Origin: Nanobdellota archaeon
GTDB taxonomy: Archaea; Nanobdellota; Nanobdellia; CSSed11-243R1
Assembly (NCBI GenBank): GCA_021162365.1
Contig: JAGGYW010000015.1
Span: 1-45,020 of the forward strand
Reading direction: 5' to 3'
Length of the DNA: 45,020 bases
Positions 18,653 to 27,961 of the stretch are shown here, one piece after another. The position numbers and the translations under genes are program-made. Each line of letters begins with the position of its first letter. Positions within the stretch are counted from its first letter, which is position 1. The notes below the pieces were generated by a model. That model saw nothing but the letters and a program-made list of their open reading frames with translations, did no database searches and was not told the origin of the DNA.

Positions 18653-19198
18653 TTGGAAGTAGAAGTAAAAGTAAAAGTTGGGAATCTTGAAGAAACAAAA
18701 AAGAAATTGTTAGAAATGGGTGTCAAGTTTGATAAAGAGAAGAAGCAAGTTGATGATTACTACAAAAAGAAAGGAGAGGAGATGGCACCACAAAAAGCAG
18801 GTTCGTTTCTCTTGAGAATTCGCAGCGAGGGAGATAAACATTTCTTCACCATGAAAATCCTTACAGGAAAACAAGGAGTTTGGGAAGAATACGAAACCAA
18901 AATTTCAAACAAGGAAGATATGGAAAAAATTCTTGAAAAACTAGGCTTTGTGAAAATAATCTCAAAAGTTAAAACCAGAGAGCAAGGTAAGCTTGACGAT
19001 TTTGAAATCAACCTTGATAAAATTGAAGGGCTTGGCAATTTTGTAGAATTCGAACTAATATCAGACGATGGCAAAGAAGCAAAAAAGAAAATCCTTGAAC
19101 TAATAGAAAAACTTGACTTACCAAAAGAAAACATAATCCACAAAGGATATGCAAGATTGCTTTTTGAGAAGATGGGGGTAATGTATGAAGATAATTGA
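18653..19198 (+). CDS. CYTH-domain protein (class IV adenylate cyclase / ThTPase-like)
   Basis: N-terminal EVEVKVKV (ExExK), FLLRIR, KTREQGKLDDFEINLDKIEGLGNFVEFE; probable TTG start at 18653. Confidence 0.85.
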   Translation: MEVEVKVKVGNLEETKKKLLEMGVKFDKEKKQVDDYYKKKGEEMAPQKAGSFLLRIRSEGDKHFFTMKILTGKQGVWEEYETKISNKEDMEKILEKLGFVKIISKVKTREQGKLDDFEINLDKIEGLGNFVEFELISDDGKEAKKKILELIEKLDLPKENIIHKGYARLLFEKMGVMYEDN

Positions 19199-19829
19199 CC
19201 ACCTTAAAAGTGTATTCAAAATAACAACCATCGATGATGTTATCGAAGAGGAAGAAGAGAAATACATAAACTTATTAGCAAGAACTAATCCAAGAAAGCG
19301 TGCAAGAGATACAATCGGATGGTGGATGGCACACCATTATGGAAAAATGAATGAATTAATTGAAACCCTCTCAGAAGACATGGCAGCAAAAGAGCGCATA
19401 CCCCCAGAGGCAATGAAAAAAGAAGCAATCCCCTACTTGCTAAAAGCAGCAGAGTACCACAACCTTGCTGAGAAGGAAGGAATTTCGAAAGAAGAAGAAA
19501 AAATGTACTGGCAACTCGCCGAAGAAGCATTAATAGAATACTACACTACCGTCAAAAAGTTAAGGTGGGAATACTGGAAAGACGCATTCGTTGCATATGT
19601 AACCCCTGGAGTTTATATGATGATGTTCGGACTCGCCGGCGCCCTCGCAGTGAAGTTACACGACCCTATTTTGTCTCCACTTTTATCACTCACACCTCTG
19701 GCTTTCTCAGTACATTATTTAAAAGCGACGCATCAACTTGATAGATGGTGGCTTCCAGAAGAAAAAATAAACTGTAAATTTGCTGACAAAGGGCCAATAG
19801 TAAAAAAGGAAAAAGCAGGGGGGTACTGA
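19185..19829 (+). CDS. Uncharacterised protein with C-terminal TM segments
   Basis: Complete ORF; hydrophobic stretch YVTPGVYMMMFGLAGALAVKL. Confidence 0.6.
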   Translation: MKIIDHLKSVFKITTIDDVIEEEEEKYINLLARTNPRKRARDTIGWWMAHHYGKMNELIETLSEDMAAKERIPPEAMKKEAIPYLLKAAEYHNLAEKEGISKEEEKMYWQLAEEALIEYYTTVKKLRWEYWKDAFVAYVTPGVYMMMFGLAGALAVKLHDPILSPLLSLTPLAFSVHYLKATHQLDRWWLPEEKINCKFADKGPIVKKEKAGGY

Positions 19830-19830
19830 A

Positions 19831-20226
19831 ATGGAATGCCCATTTTGCAAAATCGTCAGCGGAGAGCTAAACGCCTACAAAGTTTATGAGGATGAAAACT
19901 TCCTCGCCTTTCTTTCAATTCGCCCAGTTACAGACGGACACGTTTTAGTAATTCCAAAGGAACATATTCGGTGGGTCTGGGATGTCCCAAACATAGATGA
20001 GTACTATAAAGTCGTCCAAAAAATTGCGAAGGCACTAAGAAAGGCGTTTGGCACCGAGCAAATTCTTTCCTATGTTCTGGGAGACGAAGTCCCACATGCT
20101 CACGTCTGGCTCCTTCCAAAACTTGAAAGTGACTCTCTTGAGGATTTAATGAATATAAGAAAAACAAAAAAATACACATCAGAAAAATTCAAAGAAATCG
20201 TCGAGAAAATTAAAAGATACCTTTAG
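19831..20226 (+). CDS. HIT-family hydrolase
   Basis: CPFCKIVSGE..AYKVYED..FLAFLSIRPVTDGHVLVIPKEH; PHAHVWLLP. Confidence 0.92.
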   Translation: MECPFCKIVSGELNAYKVYEDENFLAFLSIRPVTDGHVLVIPKEHIRWVWDVPNIDEYYKVVQKIAKALRKAFGTEQILSYVLGDEVPHAHVWLLPKLESDSLEDLMNIRKTKKYTSEKFKEIVEKIKRYL

Positions 20227-20291
20227 GTAAATTCTCTTTTCTTTCAACAACTTTTATAAATCCAAATTCTTTCCTTCTGATAGTCGGGGAA

Positions 20292-20393
20292 GTCGGGGTA
20301 TTCCTCTCCACAGGGAAGGAACCCGATAGTTTAGTCTGGTAGAATGCCTGGCTCATGACCAGGTGATCGTGGGTTCAAATCCCACCCCCGACA
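20292..20393 (+). tRNA. tRNA-Met(CAT), elongator-like, with a non-canonical intron approx. 20300-20327 (8/9)
   Basis: GTCGGGG...CCCCGAC acceptor; CCTGG-CTCATGA-CCAGG; GTGGG-TTCAAAT-CCCAC; 28-nt insert flanked by a BHB-like motif (AAGT-CGGG-GTA-TTCC...GGAA-CCCG-ATA-GTTT). Confidence 0.8.
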
Positions 20394-20434
20394 CTTTCTA
20401 AATGTTTATAAAAATTAATTTGTTAGATTAATCC

Positions 20435-21355
20435 ATGAATAAATATACCATAATCCCGATTTTGATACTCATTTCAATATCATTCGCCTTTGGTGAGGTG
20501 ATTGTTGATAGAGAAATGCCAAGCTCCACAGAAGTAGGAAGCTTAGTTAATATTTCTCTTAAACTAAAATCAACAACAAACATAGATGCTTTTGATGTAG
20601 TTGAATTCGTTCCACACGGCTGGGAATTGGTTGACTGGAAAGTGTATGGATATGATAAAACATATGTCATCCTTGAGGAAATCCCAACATACACATATAA
20701 AGGAAAAATAAGAACCGCATATCACTGGAGTTTTAAGAATGGATTAGGTCCTTCAGAAGTATTACTTGTTTATACTTTAAAAGTCGAAGAACCGGGGAGC
20801 CAAGAATTTATAACTGTAACTACATATCCTGGTGGATTTAACACAAATACAACCATCATGAGTGTAGTCCCAAGTAAGGGGGTTGTCTTCTGCGGGAACG
20901 GTGTCTGTGAACTTGGGGAAACCTTTTCCACGTGTCCGCAAGATTGCCCAAAAGTAAAGGTAGAGGTCTTTGACATAACTCCTTTCTTGATAGTTATTGC
21001 TGTTGCGGCAATAGTAATAGCAATCCTGTATTTATACACAAAATACACGAAAAAGATGATTAAACGCCATACTGCGGTAGAGGATTTAAGAGCATTCCTA
21101 AAGCTTGGTCTCGCAAGGGGATACACTCTAAGAGAAATGGTAAATGCCTTGAAGGGTGCTGGAATTGACACACTAATGATAGAAGAGATTGCAAAAGATC
21201 TAAAGAGTTTGGAAACTGGAACGAAAAGACTACCCCCTGAGGCAAAGGTAATTGAAGAAATTAAAAAAGTTGTAGAAAACTTGTCAAAGGAAGATATTGA
21301 TGCATTATACAAAGAGCTTGGAATTAAAAAAATAGGTGGCAAAGATGAATCTTAA
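20435..21355 (+). CDS. Secreted or membrane-anchored protein with signal peptide, Cys-rich CGNGVCELGETFSTCPQDC motif, TM helix and cytosolic tail
   Basis: N-terminal hydrophobic signal, Cys motif, TM FLIVIAVAAIVIAILYLY. Confidence 0.75.
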   Translation: MNKYTIIPILILISISFAFGEVIVDREMPSSTEVGSLVNISLKLKSTTNIDAFDVVEFVPHGWELVDWKVYGYDKTYVILEEIPTYTYKGKIRTAYHWSFKNGLGPSEVLLVYTLKVEEPGSQEFITVTTYPGGFNTNTTIMSVVPSKGVVFCGNGVCELGETFSTCPQDCPKVKVEVFDITPFLIVIAVAAIVIAILYLYTKYTKKMIKRHTAVEDLRAFLKLGLARGYTLREMVNALKGAGIDTLMIEEIAKDLKSLETGTKRLPPEAKVIEEIKKVVENLSKEDIDALYKELGIKKIGGKDES

Positions 21356-21506
21356 TACAATTGGGACAATTTCCATGGGAATATTATCTTCATTTTCGCT
21401 ATTTAACTTACACTCTTTTTTCTCCCTCGGAGTCTTTCAAAAAATTTTCATCCTCTCTACTATTGGTATTACAATTCTAATATTGTGGGGGGAGAACTAC
21501 TTTTGA
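21345..21506 (+). CDS. Small (53 aa) hydrophobic membrane protein
   Basis: Reads MNLNTIGTISMGILSSFSLFNLHSFFSLGVFQKIFILSTIGITILILWGENYF*; overlaps upstream CDS end and downstream ATG; not in ORF track. Confidence 0.5.
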   Translation: MNLNTIGTISMGILSSFSLFNLHSFFSLGVFQKIFILSTIGITILILWGENYF

Positions 21507-21832
21507 TGGAAATAAAATTCCTCTCAATAAAGAAGATAGAATCAAACCCAGATGTGAGTAGGAACAGCTATGAAGCCGCAAAGAGGATGTGGAAGGATGT
21601 AAAGGTAGATTACATAACTTCAAGGCATATTGGATTTACAGCAACTGACAAATTATACAACACAAAGCACTCCATAATTTACTTCAGCGAGAGAAAATTC
21701 CCAAAATCGTGGAATTGCGATTGCAGGTGGCATACTCTAAAGGGAAAATTCTGCAAGCATATACTTGCAGTTTTTTTGAGACTAAATAAAGACCCATTTT
21801 TTCTAAAAACAATAAAGAAAACACCACTATAA
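21506..21832 (+). CDS. SWIM zinc-finger protein
   Basis: CDCRWHTLKGKFCKHILAVFLRL (CxC..CxH). Confidence 0.85.
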   Translation: MEIKFLSIKKIESNPDVSRNSYEAAKRMWKDVKVDYITSRHIGFTATDKLYNTKHSIIYFSERKFPKSWNCDCRWHTLKGKFCKHILAVFLRLNKDPFFLKTIKKTPL

Positions 21833-22318
21833 GTGATCCAATAAGATGTGCGAAGAAAATCCTAAAACCGCAAACAAAGTTATTGTTATCACATTAACAA
21901 AGCTAAGCCCAGCGACAAAGGACATAGAAACTGAGAGTGCAACCATAGTTGCCATCCCCGGCCATTTATGAGTTGCTCCCCTATGTCTTGGGATAAAATA
22001 CTCATAAAACATTATTATCAAAAGAGGTGCTGCAAAAAACAGAGAAATTTCGAAAAGTCCATGCGTCCAGATCCTCCAAGAGAAAAACAAGTAAATGAAT
22101 GTGAAAATAACTATTGCTGGCATAATCCCCCTCAGAACTTTTCTTGGGAGGGACTTTGGGTGATCTATATCTGGAAACTCAGAAGAAATAATTCCAACTA
22201 TAATTCCGAGAATAACTACCAACAGTCCAACATGCAGAAGGTTATACAATACAAAAGCTAACGACAAAGAAACTAATGTGCCAGCAATAAGATGCCCCTG
22301 TGCATTAGACATATCCAT
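21827..22318 (-). CDS. Membrane-bound metal-dependent hydrolase, DUF457/YdjM-like
   Basis: FPDIDHPKS, HRGATHKW, SHILLDHL within a multi-TM protein. Confidence 0.85.
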   Translation of the reverse strand: MDMSNAQGHLIAGTLVSLSLAFVLYNLLHVGLLVVILGIIVGIISSEFPDIDHPKSLPRKVLRGIMPAIVIFTFIYLFFSWRIWTHGLFEISLFFAAPLLIIMFYEYFIPRHRGATHKWPGMATMVALSVSMSFVAGLSFVNVITITLFAVLGFSSHILLDHL

Positions 22319-22366
22319 AGAAAAGCATTTAAACTATTTTAAGTTTCCCTTTGATGGGGACACCTA

Positions 22367-22558
22367 ATGGAAGAAAAAGAAGATAAAGAACTGAAAGTTG
22401 TTAAAATTATTCCACGCTGTCCAGGATGTGGACGACACGCACAGTATATGGCCATCAACAAAAAAACAGGTGAAACAAAATATTTCTGTGAAGTTTGTTG
22501 TACAATTCATCTATTTAATTTAAGAGATAATGGATGGGAGATAATTAGAATCGGATAG
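22367..22558 (+). CDS. Small zinc-ribbon protein
   Basis: CPGCGRHAQYMAINKKTGETKYFCEVCC. Confidence 0.65.
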   Translation: MEEKEDKELKVVKIIPRCPGCGRHAQYMAINKKTGETKYFCEVCCTIHLFNLRDNGWEIIRIG

Positions 22559-22766
22559 TTGCAATTTCAAACTTCTCCTTCCTAAGCTCTTTTAAGCCAA
22601 GATAGAACTTAATAAATTCTAAAATGAGGGTGTATATAAGCAAACCAAGCGCACCCAACACAATGTAAGGAGAGTAAGGAGTAACAAAGATTACAACTAG
22701 TACAACAACAATAAAAGTAATCAAGATTCTTACAACGTCCCAGCCACCAAAAGGCTTAAGCTTCAT
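22545..22766 (-). CDS. Small membrane protein
   Basis: 73 aa, two hydrophobic segments. Confidence 0.55.
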   Translation of the reverse strand: MKLKPFGGWDVVRILITFIVVVLVVIFVTPYSPYIVLGALGLLIYTLILEFIKFYLGLKELRKEKFEIATIRF

Positions 22767-22825
22767 ATCCTTTCTAAAGCAAGCAAAATATTTAAATAAT
22801 GTTAAAATTCTTTTGAAGTTGAAAA

Positions 22826-22985
22826 GCCTCGGTAGCTCAGCCGGTAGAGCACCAGCCGACCTTTTTGGAAAAAAGCTCGACCAAAAAGCCGGGTGAACCT
22901 TGTAAGCACCCTTTTAGAAAAAGCGTGCACGGAAAAGGGTGCGCAGGCGAGCTGGGGGTCGAGGGTTCGATCCCCTCCCGAGGCT
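22826..22985 (+). tRNA. tRNA-Thr(TGT) with two introns: approx. 22857-22898 (30/31 or 31/32) and 22905-22949 (37/38)
   Basis: Acceptor GCCTCGG/CCGAGGC, D stem GCTC/GAGC, anticodon stem CCAGC/GCTGG, loop CTTGTAA isolated between two inserts; T arm GAGGGTTCGATCCCCTC. Confidence 0.85.
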
Positions 22986-23038
22986 TTATCCCTTTCAAGG
23001 AGATAATTTAATATACTCCTTCTACATTTCAAAAGAAT

Positions 23039-23761
23039 ATGTGCGAAGAAGACGAAGAATACAAAAAGAAAGTAACGTTAATTGGATTGAATGCCGTCGG
23101 GAAAACATCTCTTATCAATCAATTTGTTAATAAATCATTTAGCACGAGTTATAAATCTACCTTAAAGACAGACATATACACAAAATATGTGGAAACGACA
23201 GTGAAGGACGAGACATACAAAGTTAAGTTGATCATATTAGATACCGCAGGCACGATAAAGGACAGCCTACTAAAAAAGTATTCTAAGGGCTCAGACGGAG
23301 TCATGCTTGTATTTGATTTAACCCGAGGATACACTCTAAACATACTCAGAGACAGAATAGTGGAATCAAACCTTAGTGATGTTCCAACAATAGTTATCGG
23401 AAATAAAACAGATTTAATAGATGCGTTTGTAGAGGAATACAAAATAGAGGATATTTCAGAAGCCCATATAAATCCGCATCTAAAAATGGAGTTTAACCTG
23501 TGGATGCATAAACGACACAAAGAGGTAATCGAATTCTACGAGAGAAAAGATGGGATTATTCCTCAATTTGATCCATTTTTAGTAAAGAAGGTGGATGAAA
23601 AATATGTCGGCCCTCTTGATGAAATGGTGAATACAATTTACACAAGTGCAAAAGAAGACCAAAATGTAGACCTAGCTTTTTCGACAATCGCTAGAAAAAT
23701 CATAAGAAGAGACATGAAATATAATGCTCTAGAAGAAAAGCTAGCAGAGATGCTAGAGTAA
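23039..23761 (+). CDS. Ras/Rab-like small GTPase with insertion between G4 and G5
   Basis: GLNAVGKTS (G1), LDTAG (G3), GNKTD (G4), TSAKE (G5). Confidence 0.85.
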   Translation: MCEEDEEYKKKVTLIGLNAVGKTSLINQFVNKSFSTSYKSTLKTDIYTKYVETTVKDETYKVKLIILDTAGTIKDSLLKKYSKGSDGVMLVFDLTRGYTLNILRDRIVESNLSDVPTIVIGNKTDLIDAFVEEYKIEDISEAHINPHLKMEFNLWMHKRHKEVIEFYERKDGIIPQFDPFLVKKVDEKYVGPLDEMVNTIYTSAKEDQNVDLAFSTIARKIIRRDMKYNALEEKLAEMLE

Positions 23762-23797
23762 CCCAAAGCTTTTAAAAGGGTATTTCTTAGTCGCTTT

Positions 23798-24982
23798 ATG
23801 GAAAATAAATTTGAAAAGTTAAAAATAAGTAAAGAGCTCAAAAGAGCAATAGAAGATATGGGTATTCTAGAAATGTTCCCAATTCAATTAGAAGCTATTC
23901 CAAAAATCCTCAAGGGAGTAGATATAATTGGACAAGCGCAGACAGGGACAGGAAAAACTCTTGCATTTGCAATCCCAATTGTTGAAAGAGTGAATCCTTC
24001 AGAGAAAAGCGTGCAGGCAATTGTTATAACACCAACAAGGGAACTAGCAGTCCAAGTGAGCAACGAGATCAAAAAATTAAGCAAATACAAAAAACTTAAT
24101 GTGCTCTCAGTATATGGAGGAGTAAGCATAGATAAACAAGCTGAAGCCCTTAGGAGAGGTGTTCATGTAGTCGTCGGAACACCAGGTAGAATAATTGACC
24201 AAATAAACAGAGGGAATCTAAAGTTAAACAAAATCAAAATCCTTGTCCTAGATGAAGCAGATAGAATGCTAGATATGGGATTCATAGACGATATACGTAC
24301 AATTCTACAGGACATCCCAAAAGATAGACAAACTCTTCTGTTTTCTGCAACAATGCCGGAAATAATTCTCAACCTTGCAAAAGATTACATGCATAATCCA
24401 GAAGTAATTAAAGTAAGCGAAGATGAATTAACTGTCAAAGACATAAAACAATTCTATTGTGAAGTGGATTACAGAAGCAAGATTGATGCGCTTAAAAACA
24501 TTCTAACAAAGCAAAATATAAAATCAGCAATCATATTTTGCAATACTAAAATTAGTGTAGACAAGCTCGTCAATGCCCTTAGGAAAATGCACTTCAAGGT
24601 GGATGCACTCCATGGAAACTTTTCTCAGGCAAGAAGAAATAAAGTGCTCTCAAACTTTCGCCAAGGAAAATTTAACATCCTTGTTGCTACAGATGTTGCA
24701 GCCCGCGGATTAGACATAAAAGGAGTAAGTCACGTAATCAATTACAACGTCCCGAGGGACCCAAAAGATTATGTGCATCGTATTGGAAGAACAGGTAGAG
24801 CAGGAAAGGGTGGAGTCGCAATCACTCTCGTAACAGAAAGAGACATGGAATACTTTAGAAGCATCGAATGGCTCATAGATGAAAAAATACCAAAGATGGA
24901 GTGCCTCCCTAAAGGGCATAAAATAAAGAAAGGCTCCTTTCAAAAAAGATCTCCGAATAGATATGCTCTTGGAAACTATTAG
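23798..24982 (+). CDS. DEAD-box RNA helicase
   Basis: AQTGTGKT, PTRELAVQ, TPGRIID, DEAD, SAT, ARGLDI, HRIGRTGR. Confidence 0.95.
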   Translation: MENKFEKLKISKELKRAIEDMGILEMFPIQLEAIPKILKGVDIIGQAQTGTGKTLAFAIPIVERVNPSEKSVQAIVITPTRELAVQVSNEIKKLSKYKKLNVLSVYGGVSIDKQAEALRRGVHVVVGTPGRIIDQINRGNLKLNKIKILVLDEADRMLDMGFIDDIRTILQDIPKDRQTLLFSATMPEIILNLAKDYMHNPEVIKVSEDELTVKDIKQFYCEVDYRSKIDALKNILTKQNIKSAIIFCNTKISVDKLVNALRKMHFKVDALHGNFSQARRNKVLSNFRQGKFNILVATDVAARGLDIKGVSHVINYNVPRDPKDYVHRIGRTGRAGKGGVAITLVTERDMEYFRSIEWLIDEKIPKMECLPKGHKIKKGSFQKRSPNRYALGNY

Positions 24983-25022
24983 TGCAGAAACAATTAAAAA
25001 GTCGTAATTAATTAATGATAAC

Positions 25023-25751
25023 ATGTCAAATGCAAGAGTTCTAGATTGCGACGGAACAATAGTTGAAAAGGTAGAAGGGACCCTCCTTGAGAGGCTAATG
25101 CGCGATTTCTACAAAGAACAGGGATTAAAGAGAAAAATGGACTTCTTACTAAGGTATGCCATAATAAAATCATACAAGTCCCTTTCTTCCAGCCTTGGGA
25201 AGATTTTCGGAGATGACCAGATAACTGGCGAAACAACATCGTTAGAGCTATTCGACGTGCTGATGTTAAGGAGGGTAGAAATGCCATTTTCTTTCGTAGA
25301 GAAACGTGCAAAAGAGTATTCAAAACTCATTAAGCCACATCACATAGACGCAATTAGGCAATGTAAGGACGACATCTATATCGTTTCTGCAGAGCCAGTT
25401 CAGCTCCTCGAGGCAATAGTAAGGGAGGCAGGCATCTCCAAAAATATCAAAAAGATATACGGCACCAAATTCAAAATTGAAGATGGAGTAATACAAGGTT
25501 TCGAAAGGATTAATTTATTTGCAGGTATAAGAGGTAAACACCTCGCCATGGCAGAAATTCTATCTAAAGGATATTCAAAAGTATATGCAATCGGTGACTC
25601 AACAGCAGACATGGGTCTATTTCATGCCTATGAGGAGGTCACCCCATTCACATTCCATGACTCCCCCGGCGAATTGAAGAAGTATGTTTTAAGTCGTGGT
25701 GGGAAAGTAGTTATGGACCTCAAAGAATTCTTCACACATTATAATTTATAA
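25023..25751 (+). CDS. HAD-superfamily phosphatase (SerB-like)
   Basis: DCDGT motif I, VSAEP motif II, GDSTADMGLF motif IV. Confidence 0.8.
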   Translation: MSNARVLDCDGTIVEKVEGTLLERLMRDFYKEQGLKRKMDFLLRYAIIKSYKSLSSSLGKIFGDDQITGETTSLELFDVLMLRRVEMPFSFVEKRAKEYSKLIKPHHIDAIRQCKDDIYIVSAEPVQLLEAIVREAGISKNIKKIYGTKFKIEDGVIQGFERINLFAGIRGKHLAMAEILSKGYSKVYAIGDSTADMGLFHAYEEVTPFTFHDSPGELKKYVLSRGGKVVMDLKEFFTHYNL

Positions 25752-25771
25752 ATGAATATAACTTTGAATTA

Positions 25772-26197
25772 ATGATGGAAACAATCCAGTTAGCACTTAT
25801 ATTTAATCTAAAAGATCAATTCTTGGTACTAAAGTACTCAAACGTGTATGGGAAGGAAACACGAGGTAAATGGACATTCCCGGGTGGGAAATTAGAAAGT
25901 AATGAAAACTTTGAAGACTCCCTAAAAAGAGAGGTTAAAGAAGAAATAGGGTTAGACATAGACATTGTCTATCAATTCTTCTCAGGAATTATTAAAACAG
26001 TTGACAAAAAAGAAGCAATGGTTGTTGCTTATCTTTGCCGTCCAAAAGGGAAAAAAGTTAAACTGTCTAAGGAACACACAGAATATAAATGGGTATCACC
26101 AAAAGATTTGAAAAAAATGAAATTAATTAATCCAATCCTTATCGAAATTGCTGAAAAAGCAAAAATACTCTTGGGTGGTGGCGGAAATGAAGCTTAA
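25772..26197 (+). CDS. NUDIX hydrolase
   Basis: GGKLESNENFEDSLKREVKEEIGL Nudix box. Confidence 0.93.
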   Translation: MMETIQLALIFNLKDQFLVLKYSNVYGKETRGKWTFPGGKLESNENFEDSLKREVKEEIGLDIDIVYQFFSGIIKTVDKKEAMVVAYLCRPKGKKVKLSKEHTEYKWVSPKDLKKMKLINPILIEIAEKAKILLGGGGNEA

Positions 26198-26666
26198 GAA
26201 GATTGTTGAAAAGCCGGTTAAGAAAAAGGATATTGAAAAACTAAAGTGGCTTTATTCCGGTATTGTGGCTCTTGAAGAAAAATCGCGAAAGGCGGCTTTG
26301 GAAAATGATTTGGAGTTTATGGAGAGGAAAGGTAAATTCTTAACTCCGGAAGAATTTCACGAAATTTTATTCAAGAAAAAAATAAAGAAAGATTTAATCC
26401 CGAAGGTTTATCGCAACGAGCTTGAAAGATATCATAATATGTTTTTATCAAGCGTTGCAGATATACTTAATTTTGATGATCTAAAAGATGTAGAGATAGG
26501 AAAGATGATAGGGCTCCCAGCAGCAAAGGAAAAACTATTCGAACTAAAAAGAAAAGGGAAAACAATAGGATTTGTGCACTTCAACGAAAAAGAAAAGACA
26601 ATCGACTTCATAGCAGATGTAAAAGACCTACCAAAAGAATTTAAGAAAAAGCTGAAGAAGAAATGA
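26187..26666 (+). CDS. Uncharacterised protein
   Basis: 160 aa from ATG 26187; overlaps the following ATG (ATGA). Confidence 0.6.
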   Translation: MKLKKIVEKPVKKKDIEKLKWLYSGIVALEEKSRKAALENDLEFMERKGKFLTPEEFHEILFKKKIKKDLIPKVYRNELERYHNMFLSSVADILNFDDLKDVEIGKMIGLPAAKEKLFELKRKGKTIGFVHFNEKEKTIDFIADVKDLPKEFKKKLKKK

Positions 26667-27394
26667 AAACGAACATCAAAAAATTCTATAGGATATCTGA
26701 GGACCTCGAGAGGTATTTAGTAAGCGACAAAAAGAGAGTTAACTCCCTCAAGAAAGTATATGTCTCAAATAAAAAATTCTTTGGCAAGAGAGTGTTAGAC
26801 ATTGCTTGCGGTGGTGGAGTTTTAGGGTTTATAATCGAACCAAAAGGACATTCTTATACTGGAATTGACATTAATCCAGACATGATAAAAAATGCGAAAA
26901 AGTATTCAAAAGAAGTAAAATCAAAAAATAAATTTATTCTTGGAGATGCAACTAAGAAAAAGATTACTGGCAAGTTTGACACAATTACTCTTCTCGGAAA
27001 CAGCTTGGGACATCTTACAACATCTGACTTTGTAAAACTGCTGAAAAATATTGAAAAGAATATTCATAAGGGGACTTATTTCATAATAGATTATAGAGAT
27101 GTAGTCACGCTCCTATTTGAGAAAAAGTGGAAAGACAAGATGATTGAAAGGAAAAGAAACGAAAAAGTTATCAGCATAACGAAAGCATTTGATACCAAAA
27201 GGGGAGAAATAATTAAAGAAGCATTCAATGAAACTCTTAAGAAAAAAGTCACATTTGCCCATGCAGTTTGGGCGCCTTTCATACTTGAACCAATTATGAG
27301 CTTATCTGGCTGGAAACTCGTGAAAAGAAAACCTGCCTCTTATTGGCAGGGCTGGCTTGACGTTTATCGACTCGTATCCTTCCCTAAGCGATAA
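26663..27394 (+). CDS. SAM-dependent class I methyltransferase
   Basis: RVLDIACGGGVLGFIIEPKGHSYTGIDINPDMIKNAKK. Confidence 0.9.
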   Translation: MKTNIKKFYRISEDLERYLVSDKKRVNSLKKVYVSNKKFFGKRVLDIACGGGVLGFIIEPKGHSYTGIDINPDMIKNAKKYSKEVKSKNKFILGDATKKKITGKFDTITLLGNSLGHLTTSDFVKLLKNIEKNIHKGTYFIIDYRDVVTLLFEKKWKDKMIERKRNEKVISITKAFDTKRGEIIKEAFNETLKKKVTFAHAVWAPFILEPIMSLSGWKLVKRKPASYWQGWLDVYRLVSFPKR

Positions 27395-27408
27395 CTTTAA
27401 ATATCGGT

Positions 27409-27426
27409 TGATAATTTATATTATCA
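27409..27426. promoter_or_regulatory. Inverted repeat TGATAAT-TTAT-ATTATCA at the MNT/HEPN promoter
   Basis: Perfect 7-bp arms directly before the ATG and after a TTTAAATAT box. Confidence 0.5.
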
Positions 27427-27427
27427 T

Positions 27428-27961
27428 ATGATATCTAAAAATATCAAGGATAAGATAAAAGAATATTTTTTCTTAAATCCGACTGCAAAAATGAGGGTTA
27501 GGCATATAGAAAGAAAACTCGGATTGCCACTGCCTTCTGTTATTCGTTATTGCAAGGAATTAAGTGCTGAGGGTATCTTGAAAAAAGTTGTTATTGATGG
27601 AGTTGTTTTTTATACTGCGGAGAGGAGCAGTGAGGTTTTCTTGCTTGAAAAGAGACTATTCAATATAAGGCAAATCTATTCATCTGGATTGGTTAGGTAC
27701 TTGCGGGAGGAATTTAGCAATCCAACGATTGTGTTGTTTGGTTCATATGCAAGAGGAGAGGATGTTGAAGAAAGTGATATTGACATTTACTTAGAGTCGC
27801 CATCTAAAAAAAAGGTGGATGTTTCTAAGTTTGAGCGAGTTCTGCAGCGTAGAGTACAATTATTTAAATTTAAGAGTATTAAAAAGGTTGGTAACAAAAG
27901 GTTAGCAGATAATATAATAAACGGAATTACCCTAAATGGTTTTTTGAAGGTGTTTGAATGA
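27428..27961 (+). CDS. Winged-helix + MNT nucleotidyltransferase (antitoxin-type)
   Basis: N-terminal wHTH; VLFGSYARGEDVEESDIDIYLE. Confidence 0.88.
   Translation: MISKNIKDKIKEYFFLNPTAKMRVRHIERKLGLPLPSVIRYCKELSAEGILKKVVIDGVVFYTAERSSEVFLLEKRLFNIRQIYSSGLVRYLREEFSNPTIVLFGSYARGEDVEESDIDIYLESPSKKKVDVSKFERVLQRRVQLFKFKSIKKVGNKRLADNIINGITLNGFLKVFE

Noticed and set aside
20283-20300. Doubled AGTCGGGG as a mobile-element repeat
   Set aside because: Only two short copies directly at the tRNA 5' end; explained better by acceptor-strand duplication.
22802-23130. ORFs over tRNA-Thr
   Set aside because: Reading through the tRNA gene and its introns; composition atypical of proteins here.
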